From Bacillus_CJ salitolerans (GTDB lineage Bacteria; Bacillota; Bacilli; Bacillales; SA4), in contig NZ_JBHUEM010000054.1 of assembly GCF_042680805.1 (NCBI RefSeq), positions 186,001 through 250,000 on the forward strand: DNA of 64,000 nucleotides, given 5' to 3'. Positions 58,007-64,000 of this stretch are shown here, piece by piece (within the stretch, counting starts at the first letter, position 1; each line of letters opens with the position of its first letter). The position numbers and the translations under genes are program-made. The notes below the pieces were generated by a model that was not told the origin of the DNA, made no database searches, and saw only the letters and a list, made by a program, of their open reading frames with translations.

Positions 58007-59014
58007 ATGACAGTAAAAATTGGTATTAATGGTTTTGGGCGTATTGGACGTGTTGTATTCCGCGCAGCGTTAAAAAATCCCAACATTGAAGTAGTAGCTG
58101 TAAACGATCTAACTGATGCAAACATGCTTGCTCACTTATTAAAATATGATTCTGTTCACGGTAAATTAGACGGTGATGTCACGGTAAACGGCAACACATT
58201 AGTTGTGAATGGAACAGAAATTAAGGTATTAGCAGAAAGAGATCCTGCTCAATTAGGGTGGGGAGATCTTGGTGTTGATATCGTTGTTGAATCAACTGGA
58301 CGTTTCACAAAACGTGAAGATGCAGCAAAGCACTTAGAGGCAGGGGCAAAAAAGGTTATTATTTCAGCTCCAGCAAACGATGAAGACCTTACCATTGTTA
58401 TGGGGGTAAATGAAAATCAATATGACCCAGCAAATCATCATGTATTATCCAATGCATCATGTACAACAAACTGCTTAGCTCCTTATGCAAAAGTACTTAA
58501 TGATAAATTCGGAATTAAAAAGGGTATGATGACTACGATTCATGCTTATACAAACGATCAACAAATATTAGATTTACCACACAAAGACTATCGTCGTGCA
58601 CGTGCTGCCGCTGAGAACATTATTCCAACTTCTACTGGAGCAGCAAAAGCAGTAGCACTTGTATTACCAGAACTAAAAGGAAAACTAAACGGAATGGCGA
58701 TGCGTGTTCCAACACCAAACGTTTCTTTAGTTGATTTAGTGGCAGAGCTAGAAAAGGACGTAACGGTTGAAGAAATTAATGAGGCTCTTAAAGAAGCGGC
58801 AGAAGGTGACTTAAAAGGTATTCTAGCGTATAGTGAAGAGCCACTAGTTTCTCGCGATTATAATGGAGATCCACATTCTTCTACTATCGATGCTTTATCA
58901 ACGATGGTACTAGAAGGAAATCTAGTGAAAGTTGTTTCTTGGTATGACAATGAGTCGGGTTATTCTCACCGTGTAGTTGACCTTGTCGACTATATTGCAA
59001 AAAAAGGTCTATAA
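58007..59014 (+). CDS. gapA: Glyceraldehyde-3-phosphate dehydrogenase, glycolytic
   Basis: NAD-dependent oxidation and phosphorylation of glyceraldehyde 3-phosphate. The 335 residues start with the Rossmann motif IGINGFGRIGRVVFRA. Catalytic Cys in N-A-S-C-T-T-N-C-L near 152, His in T-T-I-H-A-Y-T near 179. Its place behind cggR identifies the glycolytic GapA rather than the gluconeogenic GapB. AAAGGAGG upstream. Confidence 0.98.
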   Translation: MTVKIGINGFGRIGRVVFRAALKNPNIEVVAVNDLTDANMLAHLLKYDSVHGKLDGDVTVNGNTLVVNGTEIKVLAERDPAQLGWGDLGVDIVVESTGRFTKREDAAKHLEAGAKKVIISAPANDEDLTIVMGVNENQYDPANHHVLSNASCTTNCLAPYAKVLNDKFGIKKGMMTTIHAYTNDQQILDLPHKDYRRARAAAENIIPTSTGAAKAVALVLPELKGKLNGMAMRVPTPNVSLVDLVAELEKDVTVEEINEALKEAAEGDLKGILAYSEEPLVSRDYNGDPHSSTIDALSTMVLEGNLVKVVSWYDNESGYSHRVVDLVDYIAKKGL

Positions 59015-59076
59015 AAATCAAATAGTTAGTGGATTAACTTTTGTCAAGCGACTATAATAATGTTTGGAAACATATG

Positions 59077-59101
59077 GGGAGATGGGTAGATACTCACTCC
59101 C
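59077..59101 (+). other. Hairpin between gapA and pgk
   Basis: GGGAG and CTCCC with inner TG/CA and GTA/TAC pairs; followed only by TTTC. It may be an attenuator or an RNA-stability element that lets gapA mRNA exceed the downstream mRNA. The 166-nt gap is the longest within the glycolytic operon, so a secondary promoter is possible. Confidence 0.4.
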
Positions 59102-59180
59102 TTTCTAATTGTTGGAATACAATTGGAGGCATAAAAACAAACTATTACATAGTCTCGTAAACATAAGGAGGAATCCTGTA

Positions 59181-60365
59181 ATGAACAAGAAAACAGTTCG
59201 TGATGTGGATGTCAAAGGGAAAAGAGTTTTCTGCCGTGTTGATTTTAACGTTCCAATGAGGGATGGAGAAGTGACAGACGATACGAGAATTCGTGCAGCT
59301 CTTCCAACGATTCAGTACTTAGTTGAGCAGGGGGCAAAGGTTATTTTAGCCTCTCACTTAGGTCGCCCTAAAGGAACGGTAGTAGAAGAGCTTCGTTTAG
59401 ACGAAGTGGCAAAGCGATTAAGCAATCTCCTTGGAAAACAAGTATACAAAGCAGACGAAGCCTATGGCGAAGAAGCAGAGCTCGGTATATCTAAGCTAGA
59501 GGATGGAGACGTCCTTTTATTAGAAAATGTTCGCTTTTATCCAGGTGAAGAAAAAAATGATCCAGAACTGTCAAAAGAATTTGCAAAGCTAGCAGACGTT
59601 TATGTGAATGATGCCTTCGGGACAGCTCATCGTGCTCATGCTTCGACAGCAGGTATTGCTGAGTATTTACCATCTGTGGCCGGATTCTTAATGGAAAAGG
59701 AATTAGAGGTTCTTGGTAAAGCACTATCCAATCCAGACCGACCATTTACTGCCATTATTGGTGGAGCAAAGGTTAAGGATAAAATTGGAGTTATTGAAAA
59801 TCTTTTAGATAAGGTAGATAACCTCATTATTGGTGGTGGACTAGCGTACACGTTCATCAAAGCACAAGGTCATGACGTTGGGCAATCGTTGCTTGAAGAA
59901 GATAAAATTGATTTAGCGAGGTCATTCATCGAAAAGGCAAAAGAAAAAGGTGTAAACTTTTATATGCCAATCGATACTGTTGTAGCGGATGAGTTTTCTA
60001 GCGATGCAAATGTTAAAGTTGTGTCTGTAGATTCGATACCGAGTGAATGGCAAGGGTTAGACATTGGACCCGAAACAAGAGAAATTTACGAAAAGGTTAT
60101 CTCTGAATCAAAGCTAGTGATCTGGAATGGACCAATGGGGGTCTTTGAGATGGAAGCGTTTGAAAACGGTACAAAATCTGTTGCACAGGCTCTTGCTCAC
60201 GCATCTAATACATATACCGTTATCGGCGGTGGAGACTCGGCGGCAGCGGTTGAAAAATTTAATCTTGCTGATCAAATGGACCACATTTCAACAGGGGGCG
60301 GTGCTTCCCTTGAATTTATGGAAGGTATCGAGCTACCTGGTGTTGTTGCATTACATGATAAATAA
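59181..60365 (+). CDS. pgk: Phosphoglycerate kinase
   Basis: ATP-forming step from 1,3-bisphosphoglycerate. The 394 residues begin MNKKTVRDVDVKGKRVFCRV with R-V-D-F-N-V-P near 21. Further motifs: ASHLGRPKG near 57, L-L-E-N-V-R-F near 113, NDAFGTAHRAHAST near 160 and G-G-G-D-S-A-A-A near 350. The ATG at 59181 has AAGGAGG upstream; 24 upstream codons in frame are not part of the gene. Confidence 0.98.
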   Translation: MNKKTVRDVDVKGKRVFCRVDFNVPMRDGEVTDDTRIRAALPTIQYLVEQGAKVILASHLGRPKGTVVEELRLDEVAKRLSNLLGKQVYKADEAYGEEAELGISKLEDGDVLLLENVRFYPGEEKNDPELSKEFAKLADVYVNDAFGTAHRAHASTAGIAEYLPSVAGFLMEKELEVLGKALSNPDRPFTAIIGGAKVKDKIGVIENLLDKVDNLIIGGGLAYTFIKAQGHDVGQSLLEEDKIDLARSFIEKAKEKGVNFYMPIDTVVADEFSSDANVKVVSVDSIPSEWQGLDIGPETREIYEKVISESKLVIWNGPMGVFEMEAFENGTKSVAQALAHASNTYTVIGGGDSAAAVEKFNLADQMDHISTGGGASLEFMEGIELPGVVALHDK

Positions 60366-60389
60366 AAACTAGTTAGGGAAGGTGTTGTC

Positions 60390-61151
60390 ATGCGTAAACC
60401 CATTATCGCTGGAAACTGGAAAATGCACAAAGTACTTTCCGAAGCAAAAGGTTTTATTGAGGAAGTAAAAGGACTTGTCCCATCTTCTGAGAAGGTGGAT
60501 GCTGTTGTGTGTGCTCCTGCCTTGTTTCTTGAGAGCTTGGTAGACTTAACGAGTGGAACAGATATTAAAATAGGTGCCCAAAATACGCATTTTGAAGATA
60601 GTGGAGCATTTACTGGTGAAATTAGTCCAGCTGCACTATCTGATTTAGGTGTTAGCTATTGTATTATTGGTCACTCTGAGAGACGTGAAATGTTTGCTGA
60701 AACAGATGAATCTGTAAACAAAAAAACATTGTCCGCTTTTAAGCATGGTCTCATTCCGATTGTGTGCTGCGGAGAAACACTTGAGCAACGAGAAGCTGGT
60801 TCAACAAATTTGATTGTTGAAGAGCAAGTGAAAAAGGCTTTAACAGGGTTAACGGAAGATCAAGTAAAGCAAACCGTCATTGCCTATGAGCCCATTTGGG
60901 CAATTGGAACTGGGAAGACTGCTTCTTCTGAGGATGCAAATGAGGTATGTGCGCATATTCGTCGAGTCGTCTCTACTGAGTTTTCAAATGAGGCAGCAAG
61001 TGCGGTAAGGATTCAATATGGTGGAAGTGTAAAGCCATCTAACATTAAAGAATTGTTATCAATGTCAGATATTGATGGTGCATTAGTTGGTGGTGCCAGC
61101 TTAGAAGCAACCTCCTTCCTGCAATTATTGGAAGGTGCTAGTAATGACTAA
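60390..61151 (+). CDS. tpiA: Triosephosphate isomerase
   Basis: Interconverts dihydroxyacetone phosphate and glyceraldehyde 3-phosphate. The 253 residues hold the catalytic residues Lys in G-N-W-K-M-H-K near 11, His in I-I-G-H-S-E-R-R near 95 and Glu in A-Y-E-P-I-W-A-I-G-T-G near 167. Its last 8 bases overlap gpmI. Confidence 0.98.
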   Translation: MRKPIIAGNWKMHKVLSEAKGFIEEVKGLVPSSEKVDAVVCAPALFLESLVDLTSGTDIKIGAQNTHFEDSGAFTGEISPAALSDLGVSYCIIGHSERREMFAETDESVNKKTLSAFKHGLIPIVCCGETLEQREAGSTNLIVEEQVKKALTGLTEDQVKQTVIAYEPIWAIGTGKTASSEDANEVCAHIRRVVSTEFSNEAASAVRIQYGGSVKPSNIKELLSMSDIDGALVGGASLEATSFLQLLEGASND

Positions 61152-62679
61152 AAAGCCTGTTGCGTTAATCATCTTAGATGGGTTTGCACTTAGAGATGAG
61201 AAGTCCGGAAATGCAGTTGCCCATGCTAAGAAGCCAAACTTTGATCGATATTGGAATCAATACCCGCATCAAACCTTAATGGCTTCTGGTGAAGCCGTTG
61301 GACTTCCAGAAGGCCAAATGGGAAACTCAGAAGTGGGACATCTCAACATCGGTGCTGGACGTGTTGTGTACCAAAGTCTAACAAGAGTAAATGTAGCGAT
61401 TCGAGAAGGTGAATTTGGGCGAAATGAAACCTTTATTGAAGCGATGAATCATGTAAAGAAGCATGGAACCAACTTGCATTTATTTGGCTTATTATCTGAT
61501 GGCGGAATTCACTCACATATCCAGCATTTATACGCTCTATTAAAGCTAGCAGCTTCTGAAGGAATCAAAAATGTGTATATTCATGGATTTCTAGATGGTC
61601 GTGATGTTGGACCGCAAACAGCGAAAACCTTTATTGAAGATCTCCAGAAAAAGATAGATGAAATAGGTGTAGGTGAAATTGCTACCTTATCTGGTAGATA
61701 CTACTCCATGGACCGTGATAAACGCTGGGAGCGTGTTGAGAAAGCGTACAAAGCGATGGTTTATGGAGAAGGACCAACATACACGGATCCGCTTGAGTGT
61801 GTAAATGATTCTTATCAAAATGGAATATTTGATGAATTTGTGATTCCATCCGTTATTACTAGGAAGGACGGCACACCTGTTCAAACAATTATGGATAACG
61901 ACGGAGTCATTTTTTATAACTTTCGTCCAGATCGAGCAATTCAAATCTCGAATACGTTCACGAATGAGGATTTCCGATCATTTGATCGTGGGGCAGGGCA
62001 TCCGAAGAACTTACACTTTGTGTGTTTGACCCACTTTAGTGAAACAGTTCAAGGATATGTTGCGTTTAAACCAACAAACCTAGATAATACCTTAGGAGAA
62101 GTTCTTTCCCAACACGGATTAAAACAGCTACGAATTGCAGAAACTGAAAAGTATCCACATGTGACTTTTTTCTTTAGTGGTGGTAGGGAACATCCTTTTC
62201 CTGGTGAAGAACGTATATTAATTGATTCACCTAAGGTCGCTACATATGATTTAATGCCTCAAATGAGTGCGTATGAGGTTACGGAGTCCCTTTTAAAAGA
62301 AATAGAGCTAGATAAGCATGATGTTATTATCTTGAATTTCGCCAATCCTGATATGGTTGGACATTCTGGAATGCTGGAGCCGACTGTAAAAGCGATAGAA
62401 GTAGTTGACGAATGTTTAGGGAAAATCGTGGATGCCGTGATTGAAAAAGGCGGAGTGTCGATTATTACTGCTGACCATGGAAATGCTGACGAAGTCATCA
62501 CATTAGAAGGAAATCCGATGACAGCTCATACAACAAATCCAGTACCGGTAATTGTGACAAAGGAAGGCGTTCAGCTTCGTGAGGATGGTATATTAGGTGA
62601 CTTATCGCCTACTATATTGGATTTATTAAATATTCCGTTACCAACTGAAATGACAGGAAAGACGTTAATTAAAAAATAA
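61144..62679 (+). CDS. gpmI: Phosphoglycerate mutase, cofactor-independent
   Basis: Manganese enzyme interconverting 3- and 2-phosphoglycerate. The 511 residues are the usual length. Alkaline-phosphatase-like core: L-I-I-L-D-G-F near 8 and the catalytic Ser in M-G-N-S-E-V-G-H-L-N-I-G near 61; late metal ligands in ITADHGNADE and H-T-T-N-P-V-P. The ATG at 61144 lies inside the end of tpiA with GGAAGG upstream. Confidence 0.97.
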   Translation: MTKKPVALIILDGFALRDEKSGNAVAHAKKPNFDRYWNQYPHQTLMASGEAVGLPEGQMGNSEVGHLNIGAGRVVYQSLTRVNVAIREGEFGRNETFIEAMNHVKKHGTNLHLFGLLSDGGIHSHIQHLYALLKLAASEGIKNVYIHGFLDGRDVGPQTAKTFIEDLQKKIDEIGVGEIATLSGRYYSMDRDKRWERVEKAYKAMVYGEGPTYTDPLECVNDSYQNGIFDEFVIPSVITRKDGTPVQTIMDNDGVIFYNFRPDRAIQISNTFTNEDFRSFDRGAGHPKNLHFVCLTHFSETVQGYVAFKPTNLDNTLGEVLSQHGLKQLRIAETEKYPHVTFFFSGGREHPFPGEERILIDSPKVATYDLMPQMSAYEVTESLLKEIELDKHDVIILNFANPDMVGHSGMLEPTVKAIEVVDECLGKIVDAVIEKGGVSIITADHGNADEVITLEGNPMTAHTTNPVPVIVTKEGVQLREDGILGDLSPTILDLLNIPLPTEMTGKTLIKK

Positions 62680-62710
62680 TTATATAGAAACTAAGGAGAT
62701 GAAGAAAGAT

Positions 62711-64000
62711 ATGCCATTTATTATTGATGTTTATGCTCGTGAAGTATTAGATTCTCGTGGGAATCCAACCGTTGAAGTAGAGGTTTATACTGAATCTGGT
62801 GCAATGGGTCGTGCCTTAGTACCAAGCGGAGCTTCAACTGGAGAATATGAAGCGGTTGAGTTACGTGATGGAGACAAAGGTCGCTACTTAGGAAAAGGTG
62901 TTCTGAAAGCAGTTGATAATGTAAATGATGTGATTGCTCCAGAAATCGTTGGATTAGATGTGACAGATCAGCTTGCAATTGATGAGTTATTAATTGAGCT
63001 TGATGGAACAGATAACAAAAGTAAGCTAGGTGCTAACGCAATTCTAGGTGTATCGATGGCTGCTGCACGTGCAGCTGCTGATTATTTAGATATGCCACTT
63101 TACAAGTACCTAGGTGGTTTCAGTGCAAAAACGTTACCTGTACCAATGATGAACATCATCAATGGTGGTGCTCATGCTGATAACAACGTGGATATTCAAG
63201 AATTCATGGTTATGCCAGTTGGTGCTGAAAGCTTTGCGGAGGCTCTACGTACAGGAACAGAAATTTTCCATAGCTTAAAAGCAGTGTTAAAAGAAAAAGG
63301 CTACAATACAGCAGTTGGTGATGAAGGTGGCTTTGCACCAAACCTAGGTTCAAACGAAGAAGCACTTCAAACAATCATCGAAGCAATTGAACGTGCTGGT
63401 TATAAGCCAGGTGAAGAAGTGCAATTAGCAATGGACGTTGCAGCTTCTGAATTATTTAATAAAGAAGATGGTAAATACCACTTGCAAGGCGAAGGTGTTG
63501 TAAAGACATCTGCTGAAATGGTGGATTTCTACGAAGAGCTTGTATCTAAGTATCCAATCATCTCAATTGAAGACGGACTTGACGAAAATGACTGGGAAGG
63601 TCACAAGCTACTTACAGACCGCCTAGGTGGTAAAGTACAGCTTGTCGGTGACGACTTATTCGTAACAAACACAGATAAGCTTTCCGAAGGAATTGAAAAG
63701 GGTGTTGGAAACTCCATCCTTATCAAAGTAAACCAAATCGGTACGTTAACAGAAACGTTTGAAGCAATCGAAATGGCAAAGCGTGCTGGCTACACAGCTG
63801 TAATCTCTCACCGCTCTGGTGAAACAGAAGATAGCACGATCGCTGATATCGCAGTTGCAACGAATGCGGGTCAAATCAAGACGGGTGCTCCTTCTCGTAC
63901 AGACCGCGTTGCAAAATACAACCAATTACTTCGTATTGAAGATGAGCTAGGCTTTACTGGCTACTACGCTAGCCGCCAAGCATTTTATAATTTACGATAA
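62711..64000 (+). CDS. eno: Enolase
   Basis: Dehydrates 2-phosphoglycerate to phosphoenolpyruvate. The 429 residues start MPFIIDVYAREVLDSRGNPT. Seen are S-G-A-S-T-G-E near 40, the catalytic Glu in VGDEGGFAPN near 208, metal ligands in L-A-M-D-V-A-A-S-E, S-I-E-D-G-L and V-G-D-D, and S-H-R-S-G-E-T-E-D near 370. The upstream in-frame ATG overlaps the AAGGAG ribosome binding site and is rejected. The window ends exactly at its TAA; any terminator lies outside. Confidence 0.98.
   Translation: MPFIIDVYAREVLDSRGNPTVEVEVYTESGAMGRALVPSGASTGEYEAVELRDGDKGRYLGKGVLKAVDNVNDVIAPEIVGLDVTDQLAIDELLIELDGTDNKSKLGANAILGVSMAAARAAADYLDMPLYKYLGGFSAKTLPVPMMNIINGGAHADNNVDIQEFMVMPVGAESFAEALRTGTEIFHSLKAVLKEKGYNTAVGDEGGFAPNLGSNEEALQTIIEAIERAGYKPGEEVQLAMDVAASELFNKEDGKYHLQGEGVVKTSAEMVDFYEELVSKYPIISIEDGLDENDWEGHKLLTDRLGGKVQLVGDDLFVTNTDKLSEGIEKGVGNSILIKVNQIGTLTETFEAIEMAKRAGYTAVISHRSGETEDSTIADIAVATNAGQIKTGAPSRTDRVAKYNQLLRIEDELGFTGYYASRQAFYNLR

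Noticed and set aside
59041..59066. Separate promoter for pgk
   Set aside because: TATAAT at 59053 lacks a credible -35 at 16-18 nt; left as a possibility only.

Overview
The window looks like chromosomal DNA from a low-GC Firmicute of the Bacillaceae (Bacillus sensu lato). The evidence is gene order: uvrB-uvrA-yvlABCD, hprK-lgt-yvoD-ppaX-yvoF-hisZGDBHAFI, yvcD-trxB-yvcI-rapZ-glmR-whiA-crh, clpP, yvfG/sigL and cggR-gapA-pgk-tpiA-gpmI-eno all follow the Bacillus subtilis layout. Family assignments come from reading the protein sequences; no database search was run. A run of ten N at 5167-5176 shows the source is a scaffolded draft assembly. Genus and species cannot be fixed from what is visible.

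Layout. 1-8.0 kb: start of an NCS1-type permease, a small secreted protein, ald behind a cre-like site, an M24 peptidase, a DUF4178-pspA pair behind a textbook sigma-W promoter, an assembly gap inside a 21-nt repeat array, two orphan genes and aminopeptidase ampS. 8.0-20.4 kb (accessory): two GNAT acetyltransferases and a TetR regulator, then a drug-resistance-like group (double-HTH MerR regulator, class II UvrA-like ABC protein, BmrA-like exporter), a DUF3231 protein, an MFS relic, a DMT exporter and a Crp/Fnr relic. 20.7-29.6 kb: D,D-carboxypeptidase, SOS-controlled uvrBA, yvlABCD envelope-stress genes. 29.7-33.5 kb: a phosphonate/phosphite-type ABC importer (phnD, phnC, two phnE). 33.9-44.7 kb: hprK-lgt-yvoD-ppaX-yvoF and the full histidine operon. 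45.3-51.5 kb: yvcD, trxB, yvcI-rapZ-glmR-whiA-crh. 51.5-56.8 kb: CtsR-boxed clpP, tRNA-Arg, small genes and sigL. 56.8-64.0 kb: the CggR-controlled lower-glycolysis operon, ending exactly at the eno stop codon.

How the genes fit together. Carbon-catabolite signalling is unusually dense: HprK (HPr/Crh kinase), Crh, GlmR, RapZ, CggR with its operator, and a cre-like site before ald. Envelope and stress control is also visible directly in the DNA: a sigma-W promoter for pspA, a LexA box for uvrBA, a CtsR box for clpP, and a four-half-site Pho box after trxB.

Non-coding content is the most unusual part. (i) A modular hairpin repeat occurs six times between genes, with stems that change in a compensatory way. 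(ii) Two copies of a structured element resemble ORF-less IS200/IS605 ends. (iii) Two arrays carry a 12-nt core (GTTGCTGATAAA) about every 21 nt. (iv) Two promoter-plus-terminator units lack an ORF and look like small RNAs: one behind a Pho box carrying a CCCCC tract, and one on the minus strand between the tRNA and a DUF3817 gene.
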